A DNA stretch of 64,000 nt from contig CM019075.1 in the NCBI GenBank assembly GCA_009667805.1, forward strand, positions 13,531,738-13,595,737, in the 5' to 3' direction. Positions 34,613-45,800 of this stretch are shown here, piece after piece (positions within the stretch are counted from its first letter, which is position 1; every line of letters begins with the position of its first letter). The notes under the pieces were generated by a model, which was given only the letters and a program-made list of their open reading frames with translations, was not told where the DNA came from and did not search any database. The stretch comes from Leptobrachium leishanense (taxonomy: Eukaryota > Chordata > Amphibia > Anura > Megophryidae). The translations under genes and the position numbers were made by a program.

Positions 34613-35958
34613 CCAGGAGCCAGGCAGCTCAATGACAAATTTCTATCACTGCAGTGCTGGTTAAGGAAAGGTCCACTTTAAACAGCAGTAAGCAGACAGG
34701 GCTTCATATTCTGCTGATAAACCCCCCCTTTACCTGCAATTTACTGTCATCTTCTCTCTCTGCACACAAATCACATCCCCCTCCCCTCTCCTAGAGCTGC
34801 TGCGGGGCAGGGCAGGAGCTATGGAGGGAGGAGAGGGGGATTTTTATTCTATTCGATTTTATTCCGTATGCAAACACCCTGCGCCGCTGCTCGTTGTTTG
34901 AGAACACAGCTCAAAGCTGACACACAGTGACAGTGGCACCTCCTAGTACCCCCTAATGACACTTAAATAATCACTGGTACCTGGGGCAGCCCACCCTCCG
35001 CCACTCCCCTAAGTACACCACTGCTCTGTGATATGCTCACACACAAGTTTGGCTAACTGCCAGCAAGTACGGTGCTGTTTGAAGGCAGTGCAAATCCCCA
35101 TAGAGAAGTAATGGTTAATCTATTCAGAGAACACCAAACAGCAGAGAAATGGCAGTGAAATGCCCTGATGTTCGGTGGTTTCAATCAGCAGGTTTATTCA
35201 GGCGAACCCCATACCTTTCAATGTTAAAAATATTCCCGTTTTTATGCAATATCTAATAAACCATTTATTATTTTAATCTGCAGTAAAAAGTCTTTGATTT
35301 TTTTTTAGTACCTATTAGTCATTTTTCAGCAAAATTCCCCCCCTTTTTTTTTTAATAGCGGTTTTTCTTTTTTCAGTAACAGAACTTTTTATTATCAATC
35401 ATAGGATCTTATATGTAAATTCCAGACATTTTCGTTCAGTAGTTATTTTGAAAACAGCAGGCCACGGGTTTGCGGTGGCAGCATTCAGCGGCCGACTCCA
35501 TGCACTTTGGGGACCCTGCGGTGAATGGTGAATTCACTGCAGGGTGGGGAAATTTTATTCCCCGAAGTGCAGGGAACTACAGAACACCAAAATGTTGGCG
35601 TCATTTCGGTGCTCTGTGAGTAACCCATTTAGTGGTGAGGTTTTTTGCTTCCCCCTGGAAAGTGAAAGCCTAGGCCTTGCCTACCCAGGACATACTTGAA
35701 AATTAGTGAAATCTCAATGTATCCTTCCTGGCAAAATACTTTGCAAAAGTAAAAAAAAATAAAAATAAATAAATTTAAGGGTGGGGCCACCCAGTGCGGG
35801 CCGCCGCCCACTGCAAAGTGCCGCCCTAGGCCTGGGCCTAGTCGGCCTAGGCCAAAATACACCACTAGTCTCATCCCACTACTTCTCTCTGCTGATCCCT
35901 CTTGACCTCTCTGCCGCCTTCAATACAGTTGACCACTCACTCCTCCTTCAATCTCTTA

Positions 35959-36859
35959 CAGGGTTATCCAAAGAGATCCGAATTGCTTGAGAAAGGTAAC
36001 CGAACGCTGAAAATCAGCGTTTGGTTACCTTTCCTGGCCATTCGGCTATCCAGAGAGGAGGCAATACGCCAAATCCTGGCGAATTGCCTGAACATACGGT
36101 GCCCGTTCGGTGCCTGTTCAAGGGCAGTGAAATCCCCATGAAAAAGCACTGCTTCGGCTATTCAGAGAACACAAACCAGCAGTGAAAGGTTCCCCTAATG
36201 CCCTGCCATTCGGTGGTTTCATGCGGCAAATTTATTCAGGCGAATCCCATAGGCTTCAATGTTAAAAATATTCCCGTTTTAATTCAATATCTAATAAACC
36301 GTTCATTATAAAATTCTGCAGTAAAGAGTCTCTTTATTTATAGATTTTTTAGGATATTTTAAGCATTTTTCTTATTTTTTTTTTATTTTTTAAAAGTCCG
36401 ATTTTTTTTTTGATTTTTTTTCAGTTTACTTATTTTTTCTGTAACAACCCTTTTTATTATCATTCCCTGGACCTCCTGTGTAAATTTCAGACATTTTCGC
36501 TCAGTAGTTTCTTTGCAAACAGCGTTTCAATTTCACATTCATACAAACGGTTTTGCTAATTTATTCACCTCCCTCGTCTGCGGTCTCGGCTGCTTTGGCT
36601 GTGTTCGGCTCCTGCTCAGGCTTGGTTTTCGGCAGGTTTATCCAGATGTTTTTGTGGCTTTTCAGCTTGCATTCGGTGGGTTTTGCGGTTAGTTTTCGTC
36701 GGGTTTGCGGCAGCCTTTCCCTGCAATTCGGGGACCCTGTGGTGTTTGCTGAATACACAGCAGGGTCACCGAAATGGGATCGGCAAAATGAACCGAATTG
36801 AAGAGAACGAAAAGTCACCGAACGTGCAGTGACTTTTCGAATCTCTTTGGATAACCCTG
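35959..36859. mobile_element. CAGGGTTATTC MITE, copy d (inside L2)
   Basis: Ends 'cagggttatccaaagag' and 'ctctttggataaccctg', TSD TTA (35956-35958, 36860-36862). L2 coding sequence continues on either side. Confidence 0.9.
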
Positions 36860-37175
36860 TTAGTGATATAAGCCTTCAAGGTACTGTTCTTTCATGGTTC
36901 TCTTCCTACCTGTCCCAATGATCATTTAGGGTTTCACTTGCAGTAAGTACCTCCTCCCAGCAGTCTGTCTCTGTTGGGGTGCCTCCAAGGTTCAGTACTG
37001 GGCCTTCTTTTTTTTTCGATCTACACTGCCTCTCTAGGCAAACTGATCAGCTCCTTTGGATTCCAGTACCACCTATACGCTGAGACACTCAAATATACGT
37101 CTCCTCCCCTGATCTCTCTCCGGTTCTTCTGGCTCGAGTCACTTGCTGTCTCTCCGCCGTCTCGAATTGGATCAA

Positions 37176-38003
37176 GTCACTGTCACATTTTCCCTGGTTT
37201 TGGCCGCACCCCCTGGTGGTGAAGGGCCTCCATGTCTGTTCTTCCGTTTGGTGTTTGGCTGTGCTGTCTGGGGCTGATCTGGGTTTCTGTTGTGATCTCC
37301 TGGTCTGGGGTCACATGGCCCAGTCACACGGACCCACTCCCTATATATATCCCAGCAGCACAAAGCCTCATTGACCATTTGTAGAGTTCCATGGTGGTTC
37401 TGATTCATGTATTCTGTTCATAGTTCCTTGTTCACACGTTGCTGAAAAGCTTCAAACCAGTATCTGGTTTTGACTCTTGGTTTTCGTTTCTGGACATTCT
37501 CTAGTCTATTTCTCTGTACCCTGTATCGAGCATCTTGATTTTCATGTGTATGACCTCAGCGTGTTCTCTGGATTTCACTATTGCTTGTTCCCTGTATCAT
37601 TGTATGCCAGTTCAGTTGCCAACCTCTGCTTGTTATGACCACTCCTATGTTTCATGTTTTATGTATCTTGTCTGTCTTAGTTTAGCATACTCAGAGGCCA
37701 CATACCAGGACCTCTTCAGTATAGAATATCTGCCTGTCTTGTTAACCCTTGCTCCTCTTGTCCCCCTTGCTCCGTTATTTCTTTGTGAGGGTTTGTTAGA
37801 TAGAAATCATTCCCAGCATAGGGATCCCTTTAGTTTTCTTCCTGGCCCTCCTGTCCCTTGTGTCTCAGTCTTGTTCCTGCATAGCCCTGGAATCTGTATT
37901 ATTGATCTGTCCTGTATCAAGTCAGCAGCTCCTCTGCCTAAAGAGCTACACTCCTTGTTCCAAGCCACCACGATGGCCCAAGCGGGCGCCTATCGTCACA
38001 ATC
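37176..38003. mobile_element. Possible gypsy-type LTR fragment inside L2
   Basis: A non-L2 block begins near 'tgtcacattttccctggttt' and contains a TATA-like 'ctatatatatcccagcagca' (37342-37361). It ends near 'gcgcctatcgtcac'. The L2 segment encoding LSAVSNW is present on both sides (about 37146-37173 and 38008-38032), so the junction carries a duplication of about 30 bp. That is unusual for an LTR insertion and may reflect rearrangement. Confidence 0.35.
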
Positions 38004-38311
38004 ACTGACTGTCTCTCTGCTGTCTCAAATTGGATGGCTTTCCACTTCCTTAAAGTCAATCTTGCCAAAACTGAAATTCTCCTTAATCATCCCTCCAAGA
38101 AAAACGCAATACCACCTGTCTCTATACGAGTAAATGGAACGCTCATTAGCTCGACGCCTCAGGCTCGCTGCCTTTGTGTCGCTTCGATTCTGACCCAACG
38201 TTCTCTCCCCACATCCAGACAATGACCAAATCCTGTTACTTTCAACTCAAGAGCATTGCCCGCGTCCGCCCCTTTCTGACGCAAGATACCGCAAAGGTGC
38301 TGGTTCATGCT

Positions 38312-38769
38312 TGTCAGGGATCTGTACCATTGTGTGTGCAAGAACTGTATCTGCATGTGTGCATCCATGAAAAGTGCTGCCTCAGCCAAACCAGCACTCA
38401 AAGGGGTTAACCAGTGAAGCACAATCACAAACACACCAACACCCTCCTGCCTGTCAATAAAAGAGAAGCTGTGTACCTTGACTTTGCATTACAAGTCAAT
38501 CCTCTGTACCGTGCTGACCTATTCTGAGATCCTCCTGATAACTGTGTACCAGACCCTGCTTTACCCACCGACCTTGCCTCCTTGCTGCCAGCCACTGATC
38601 ACGGACCGTCCTGACTATTCTCCCTGATTTACCCTTTTGTACTGCGCCATGGACTCTTACCAGTGTCAGCCAGCCTCTCTTCAGGTACAACCTGCATATT
38701 CCTGCCTAAAGGGCTCTAACCCCTCGAACTTGGGTCCCACCACGGCGTATGCCAGGTACCACCCTGACA
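38312..38769 (+). mobile_element. Solo LTR (gypsy-like)
   Basis: 458 bp beginning 'tgtcagggatctgtacc' and ending 'ggtaccaccctgaca' (TG...CA with a short inverted repeat), flanked by a perfect 5-bp duplication ATGCT (38307-38311, 38770-38774). An 'aataaa' at about 38456 fits the R-region poly(A) signal. There is no internal region, so this is a recombination product. The gypsy assignment is inferred from the termini. Confidence 0.85.
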
Positions 38770-39525
38770 ATGCTCTTGTCATTTCATGACAAGATAACTG
38801 CAACTCGTTCCTTATTGGCCCCAACTCCTGTATTGCCCCTTTGCAATCTGTAATGAATGCAGGTGCCAGGATTATTTTTCTCATAAACGCACCTCACGTA
38901 CCTCCCCCCTCTGCCAGTCCCTCCATTGGCTTCCTGTACATTTCAGGATACAGTTTAAAATACTGACGCTCACGTTCAAATCACTCAATAACTCAACCCC
39001 TCGTTACATGTCTTCGTTACTCCGCAAGCTTGTCCCGTCTAGTCAACTCCGTTCAGCAGGTGATCTCCGCCTGTCATCTTTCTACACCTGCACTGCCAAC
39101 TCTCGCCTCCAAGACTTCTTAAGGGCAGCTCCGGTCCTGTGGAAGGACTTGCCTCGCCCTATCCAACTCTCCCCTGTTCTTCAGGCCTTCAAGAAATCCC
39201 TCAAAGCCCATCTCTTCAGATTAGCGTACCACATCACTGATGCAAATCATCCCTCTGCTCACCTACTCACACTTGATTGAAGCTGCTTCTATGGCCCCAC
39301 CATTCCCGAACCACTGGCCCTAATGATCCTGCCGTCCAGTAAAATTCCCCTTGTCTTCCTCAACCCCAATCCCTCTAGATTGTAAGCTCCTATGAGCAGG
39401 GCCCTCTACACCTCTTGTTTCCATCCTATGTCTGTTTATCTGTATCTCGTACCCCTTGTTTATTGTAAAGCGCTGCGGAAGCTGTTGGCGCTATATAAAC
39501 AATGACAATCATAATAATAATACCT

Positions 39526-40022
39526 TGTGGCCATCAAAACATATAAACAATTGTTAAACTAAGGACTAAATTGGGCCCTTCAAATGTCAGGCAGTAATGG
39601 GGACACAGGCTGCTGTGGCAGCGGGTTGACCATGGGTGTTTTGTGGATGGGGCCAAAAGGTTCTGCTGCAATTGGTGAAATATCCATAGAAAGTGTGTGC
39701 TTGGCCACTCACGGAGCAGAGTCTTTTTGCCTCTGCTCTGATCTGTACAGTGACGGTTTATGGAACAGTTTGTGGCATTTGGCAGTCCCATGCCATTGGA
39801 TAGTTGTCTTTTTTTCCACCATGGCCGCCCTGGCCCTGCCCAGTGCTACCTTCTGATGAGCCTTGTGCCTTCACATTTTTGTGTCTCTCCTATATCAAAA
39901 TACCGGAAGGTAGAAATGCTCCTCAGTCTGGATTTGGTTGACACCTAGGCCTATTTCAACCTGCACATCTAGCACTTAGACCAGGGACCTTAAAAATTAT
40001 TCAAAACAGAATGATCTAAAGC
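39526..40022. other. No supported gene
   Basis: Open frames here have no recognisable domain. Confidence 0.5.
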
Positions 40023-40155
40023 AGGGGAGTCAAAATCATGACCCTCTCATATGTTGGTGTCCAACAATTCCCAGAATCCTGTGAAAGCTGTAGCTGGCCA
40101 GGGAATCATGGGAGATGTAGCTCAAAAACATCTTGGGGGGTGGTGTTTGAGAGCC
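40023..40155. mobile_element. Short hAT-like MITE
   Basis: Left end 'caggggagtcaaaatcatga', right end 'tttgagagcccc', with the flanks 'gatctaaag' and 'gatctaag'. Facing segments such as 'caacaattcccagaatcctg' and 'cagggaatcatggga' are inverted relatives. Confidence 0.55.
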
Positions 40156-40792
40156 CCGATCTAAGCCTTTTTTTTTTCGTTACTTCATATTCCAAATGAT
40201 TGGTCATTGTTATTTATGTCATTCGTTGATGATTGCCCATAATTTTGGTTTTGGCCCGTCCACTCCTATATACCAGTAACACGTTTCTATACAGCTTTTA
40301 TGTGGTTTCCAACATGGCTGGACTTACATCAACACAGGAGCCAGTAAAAAGAAAACATGGGAGCAAAGTACATATTTCAGGAGTTGGACAATGTTTTGTG
40401 TAGAATAATCTAAAAACTGTAAAAGGCAGAGGTAACTTCTTGAGGTCTGCAGCGTTTTACAAGACCTTCATTGACCTTTCTCTGAATCTTTGACCTGTAG
40501 CATACTTTGACATGTCAGCAAGTTTATTATGTCCCTGCTAGAGACACCACAACACAATTGTGTTCTTCATTTTTGTATTATGTCTTTAAAATCAAATGTG
40601 ATTAATTGAAAATAAAAAAGTTAAAAGTCTCATAATTCAAATTTATTAGTGAAAATCTGTAGAGCCCCTAAACCTAATCAACACAATACTGATTCATGTG
40701 ATCGTCTAAGCAAGAAAACAAACCATTTTTCTAACTGTATTGTAATTGACATACGTAAATTGTGAGCACAGTGCATTTTTGTACATATAATC

Positions 40793-40798
40793 TTTATT
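40793..40798 (-). terminator. Poly(A) signal AATAAA of the S100-fused gene
   Basis: AATAAA on the minus strand, about 98 bp after the stop codon, predicts cleavage near 40775 and a very short 3' UTR. Confidence 0.75.
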
Positions 40799-40895
40799 AT
40801 TCAATTATATGTTCTCATAAGATGCAGGCTCACAGCATGATAATAAGACTATTAAAATACGTTATCATTGCATTCTATGCAGAGGACGAGGTGGG

Positions 40896-42860
40896 TTAAT
40901 CTTCCCAAGGGTTCTTCTTCTGGCTGGAGAAGTGGTACTGGTACTGGTAGAACTGTTGCTGTTGGTGTTGCTGTGTCTGCTGAGGTTGCTGCGTTGGATT
41001 TTGATCAGCTGGATTTTGTTCTTGTTTGTTTTGACTATAGGGAGGCGGCAGTGGGGAAAATTGATATTTCTGGCCCTGCTCCTCTTCAGGTTTTTGAGGT
41101 GGATGTACGGCCTGTTGATAAAACCGTTGAGGTTGGTGTGATTGCTGGGTTTGATCCTTTTCTTCTTGCTTATTGGCAGGCGTAGGTGTAACTTTCTCTT
41201 GTTGTGGTGTTTGATCTTTACACTGGGGCTCTACAGAAGGCTTGGGAGCAACACAACCTGATTGGGCTTCGTCTTTACTTTGAGGTTCTACTGGAGGCCT
41301 TAGTGAGACATGGACTGGCTGAGCTCCTTGGTCTTTGCTTTGAGGCTCTATGGGAGGTTTCGGTGAGACATGGACTGGTTGAGCTCCTTGGTCTTTGCTT
41401 TGGGGAGCTATGGGAGGTGTTGGTGAGACATGGACTGGTTGAGCTCCTTGGTCTGTGCATTGGGGTGCTATGGGAGGTCTTGCCGAGACATGGGCTGGTT
41501 TAGCTCCTTGGTCTGTGCATTGGGGTGCTATGGGAGGTGTTGGCGAGACATGGGCTGGTTTAGCTCCTTGGTCTGTGCATTGGGGTGCTATGGGAGGTGT
41601 TGGCGAGACATGGGCTGGTTTAGCTCCTTGGTCTGTGCATTTGGGTGCTATGGGAGGTGTTGGTGAGACATGGGCTGGTTTAGCTCCTTGGTCTGTGCAT
41701 TGGGGTGCTATGGGAGGTGTTGGCGAGACATGGGCTGGTTTAGCTCCTTGGTCTGTGCATTTGGGTGCTATGGGAGGTGTTGGCGAGACATGGGCTGGTT
41801 TAGCTCCTTGGTCTGTGCATTGGGGTGCTATGGGAGGTGTTGGCGAGACATGGGCTGGTTTAGCTCCTTGGTCTGTGCATTTGGGTGCTATGGGAGGTGT
41901 TGGCGAGACATGGGCTGGTTTAGCTCCTTGGTCTGTGCATTGGGGTGCTATGGGAGGTGTTGGCGAGACATGGGCTGGTTTAGCTCCTTGGTCTGTGCAT
42001 TGGGGCTCTGTGGGAGGTTTTGGTGAGACATGGACTAGTTGAGCTCCTTGGTCTTTGCTCTGGGGCTCTATGGGAGGTGTTGGTGAGACATGGACTGGTT
42101 GGGCTCCTTGATCTTTGCTTTGGGGCGCTACACAAGGTTTCGGTGTTACTTTGTCAGGCTGAGGCTCTTGGTCTTTGTGTTTTGGGTCCAAATAAGGTTT
42201 TGGTGTTACACAATCCAGTCGTGATCCTTGATCTTTGTTTCGGGAATCTGTTGGTGGTTTGGAAGCTACACATTCTGGATGAGATGCTTGGCCTTCATCC
42301 TTTTGCTCTTTTGTTATTGTTGGCTTGCACTTGCCTGAATCTCCTGGTCCTTGGGTTGCATCATGTTGTTCTTTGTACTGATCCTTCACCTTATCATCTT
42401 TTGCTGGTGGTTGGTCCTGTTGCAGGCTATATTTTGGAGGCTTTTCCTGTCCTCCTCTTCGGGGATCTGTTTGTGTCGAGCTCTGCACTGTTTCAACTTC
42501 TTTACACTTGTTGTCGTCATCCTTAGACACATCCACACCACTTCGATTTGACCCTACAGAAACTTTGGTACTTTGGTCTGTAGGTTGCTCCTGTGTGCTC
42601 TGGTCACATTTTGGATACACTGGGCTCTGGTAATACTTAGGTGGAGGGTCTGGATTGCTTCCTACTGGCTTTACATCAGGTGTTTGTGTGCCCCCTGGTT
42701 TTTGCTGACACGACGTATCCTCTGTCGCGTGCACCACTTTGTAGTAAGCTTTAAATACTTTACAAAGAAGATCGCAAAACTCATTGAAGTCAATCTCTCC
42801 GTCATTATTGTCATCGAGGATTTTAAGTAAGGTAGAGATGGTCTGGGGATCCTTTGGGTT
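40896..42860 (-). CDS. Exon 3 of the S100-fused gene: EF-hand 2, repeats and tail
   Basis: The acceptor is 'taatccttcttccag' just upstream of 42860, and the first codons encode [15 protein letters not shown]. The exon is one uninterrupted frame of 654 codons to the stop at 40898-40896. In S100-fused genes the last exon holds the second EF-hand and the whole repeat region, as here. The S100 part ends at about residue 87 (KVFKAYYK). A spacer with several 'KPP' and Lys-Asp-Gln motifs leads into the repeats. Confidence 0.9.
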   Translation of the reverse strand, partial: NPKDPQTISTLLKILDDNNDGEIDFNEFCDLLCKVFKAYYKVVHATEDTSCQQKPGGTQTPDVKPVGSNPDPPPKYYQSPVYPKCDQSTQEQPTDQSTKVSVGSNRSGVDVSKDDDNKCKEVETVQSSTQTDPRRGGQEKPPKYSLQQDQPPAKDDKVKDQYKEQHDATQGPGDSGKCKPTITKEQKDEGQASHPECVASKPPTDSRNKDQGSRLDCVTPKPYLDPKHKDQEPQPDKVTPKPCVAPQSKDQGAQPVHVSPTPPIEPQSKDQGAQLVHVSPKPPTEPQCTDQGAKPAHVSPTPPIAPQCTDQGAKPAHVSPTPPIAPKCTDQGAKPAHVSPTPPIAPQCTDQGAKPAHVSPTPPIAPKCTDQGAKPAHVSPTPPIAPQCTDQGAKPAHVSPTPPIAPKCTDQGAKPAHVSPTPPIAPQCTDQGAKPAHVSPTPPIAPQCTDQGAKPAHVSARPPIAPQCTDQGAQPVHVSPTPPIAPQSKDQGAQPVHVSPKPPIEPQSKDQGAQPVHVSLRPPVEPQSKDEAQSGCVAPKPSVEPQCKDQTPQQEKVTPTPANKQEEKDQTQQSHQPQRFYQQAVHPPQKPEEEQGQKYQFSPLPPPYSQNKQEQNPADQNPTQQPQQTQQHQQQQFYQYQYHFSSQKKNPWED

Positions 42861-45800
42861 CTGGAAGAAGGATTAAAGAGACACCCATTTAATGAAGTCA
42901 CATGATGTTTTGATGGATTATTCAGTCATAATGACACCATGCAGAATATTCCCAAATTAAACTTTTCTCGAATATACGTATAAACATATTATATAATGAA
43001 ATCTAATTTTATCTTATTTTTACAGCTTAGTAAAATGGTCAACAGTGGCTGTTCTATGATTCCTGACGACCCCCTAATGGAGAGCTGGATAAAAATCCAT
43101 CAGAAAAACGGGAAAAGAGAGTAAAAGTGAGTGTTTTTTTATTTCATGGAGACCCAACTTTATCTTATCATCTTCTTCCAACTCTCTGTGCAAAATTATT
43201 ATGGCCATTGTGTCCATTCATGATGTAAAGCAGCAGCTAGAACATGTGTCCCTGGGTGTCATCAACCACTCAAGGTTTGGAGACTCCATATTTGGTTGAA
43301 CAACAGATCGGTCCAATTTTAAATGCAGCGGGCTATAAAAAGGTACTTAATTTACTATATATCATTTTTATGTCAGCTAGAGTCTGTATGACACTTCAGA
43401 TATACTAGCTAGTGCAAAACCACCAATATTTTGTACGTCTTCATGGTAAAAGAAATGAATTGATTGAGCATATAAAAACGATTGATCTGTTTTTTCCATC
43501 AAGACCATTAATTGTCTCCATCCCTAAAAGAGTGTGTTTATATATACAGTTTATATACACACATACCGGGGTCAAGTCCTAAAAAATTAAGTTTGGGAAC
43601 TCACCAAGATTTGTCTCCCAATTAGCACTTATCATCTTGCACTTAACATAAACACACCCTCAGAAGTGATATATTTATGTGTATATATATATATATAATG
43701 TGGATTTTAGCATAAATATATGATAAATCGTATATTTATTGTGACTTAACAGGGAAAGATATGATTGAACACCTGAATACAAGCTTTACAGCAGTGTGTG
43801 GGACCAATGGAAACTCAGTTCCTTCTGCAAACATAGTGGAGGAACTGTGATCCTATGCGTTCCCCTGGACTTGACCCCTGGATATATATAGATATCTATA
43901 GATATAGACATTCAGATGCACACGGAGACTTAATTGCAGAATAAAAAAATGTATTGCATGGATCAACGTTTCAGTCTCGTCCGGGACTTTTTTCAAGACT
44001 GTTCTTGAGAAAGTTCCCGTAAGGGACTGAAGCGTCGAACCATGCAATCATTTTTTTTTTATAATTATATATATTTTTTTATAATTAAGTTTTAACATTT
44101 TTTATTCTGCATTCAAGTCTTCGCGTGCATCTGGATTTTCTTCTACATACATAACTATGCAGCCAGAGTTGCACCGAAGCATATATATTTGTTTAGTTAT
44201 TGTATACTGAGTGCAGGGTTATATATTATTATTATTATTCTTTATTTATAAAGCGCCAGCATATTCCGCAGCGCTGTACCATAAGCACAGTATAGACAGG
44301 GTTACAATACATTGAACAACATTTGACAAACAGTACAGGAGGAGATGAGGGCCCTATTCCCGTAGGAACTCACAATCTAGGAGGGTTGGGGTTGGAAACA
44401 GGAGGAGAGGACTGTAAGGTGAGAGTGATTGATGGTTGCGTCAGTGAGTTGGGTGGTAGGCTTCCCTAAATAGGAATGTTTTAAGGGAGCGTTTGAAGGA
44501 AGAGAAGTTAGGGGACAGTCTGGCAGTACGAGGGAGAGCGTTCCAGAGAGTGGGGGCTGCGCGTGAGAAATCCTGCAGTCTATCATGGGAAGAGGTGATG
44601 CGGGGAGAAGCTAGGCGCAGGTCGCTGTTTGACCTTAGGGAGCGGGCTGGGGTGTATTTGGTGATTAGTGAGGACAGGTAGTGGGGAGCTGAGTTAGTGA
44701 GGGTTTTGTAGGTAAGGATAAGGATTTTGAACTTAATTCTGCAGTGGATGGGGAGCCAGTGAAGGGACTCGCAGAGGGGAGCGGCAGAGACAGAGCGGCG
44801 GGTGAGGTGAATTAGCCTGGCGGAGGCATTCAGGATGGATTGTAGGGGGGAGAGGCGGGACAGAGGGAGGCCAGATAAGAGATTATTGCAATAGTCAAGT
44901 CGGGAGATTACCAGGGCGTGTATGAGTTGTTTTGTGGTGACAGCGGTAAGAAATGGCCGAATTCTGGAAATATTACGCAGTTGGTATCGGCAGGAGGAGG
45001 AAAGAGACTTGATGTGGGGGATGAAGGAAAGAGCAGAGTCAAGTGTAACTCCAAGACAGCGAACTTGGTTTGATGGGGAGATGGTGATACCCTCCACCGT
45101 GATAGAGAAGTCAGGAGGTGGGGAGGCATTGGAGGGAGGAATAAGTAGGAGCTCAGTCTTTGACATGTTGATCTTTAGGTGGTGGGAGGCCATCCAGGAG
45201 CAGATGCCAGATAAACAGTCACTGACTTTTGAAAGGACAGGGGGAGAGAGATCAGGGGTAGAGAGGTAGATCTGAGTGTCATCAGCGTAGAGGTGGTAAT
45301 TAAAGCCAAAGCTGTTGATGATTTTGCCCAGGGAGGAGGTGTAGATGGAAAAGAGCAGAGGACCAAGGACAGAGCCTTGAGGTACACCAACAGATAGAGG
45401 CAATGAGGAGGAGGAGTCACCAGCAAAGGACACACAGAAGGACCTGTTGGATAAATAGGAGTCAACCCAAGCAAGTGCAGTGTCACCGAGACCCAGAGAG
45501 TTGAGGGTCTGTAGAAGGAGGGGGTGGTCAACAGTGTCAAAAGCAGCCGAGAGGTCAAGCAGGATGAGAATAGAATAGTGGCCGTGTTTTTTAGCAGTTT
45601 TATATATATATTTTGCTTTCTGTACTACACTGTTAAGGCTTGGTCTGTATCTATTACATGCTATTGTATAAGCAATCAAAGTAACGCTGTAACATAAAAT
45701 AACATGGAGCAGCATAGTCCTATAGGAAGTTAATGAAACTGTACAAAGGTTAGAATTCCATTAAACATCTGATTATATATATATATATAATTTCTATATA

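Larger units (their letters stand above)
33569..35867. mobile_element. Non-autonomous hAT, copy B
   Basis: Same family as 9536-11303 but longer. Left end 'cagtggtgtatttaggtttt', right end 'ggcctaggccaaaatacacc' + 'acta'. Flanks CTCTCATC (33561-33568) and GTCTCATC (35868-35875) match at 7 of 8 positions. It keeps a GC-rich hairpin segment (about 34280-35030) that copy A has lost. Confidence 0.88.
33249..39525 (+). mobile_element. L2-clade LINE split by several insertions
   Basis: L2 coding pieces in order: 33249-33568 (linker between endonuclease and RT), 35868-35958 (DLSAAFNTVDHSLLL, RT motif A), 36860-37175 (YLS...GVP-type motif B, motif C-like [13 protein letters not shown] region with frameshifts), 38004-38311 (LSAVSNWMAF...KTEIL), 38770-39280 (C-terminus), and the 3' UTR ending 'gttggcgctatataaacaat' plus TAA/TCA units near 39520. 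Between them lie a hAT, a MITE, a possible LTR fragment and a solo LTR. Stops and frameshifts make it dead. Confidence 0.85.

Noticed and set aside
41204..42042. Plus-strand frame of 195 codons with a Trp-rich 20-residue repeat
   Set aside because: Antisense shadow of the coding repeats of the S100-fused gene. The minus strand has splice sites, EF-hands and a poly(A) signal.
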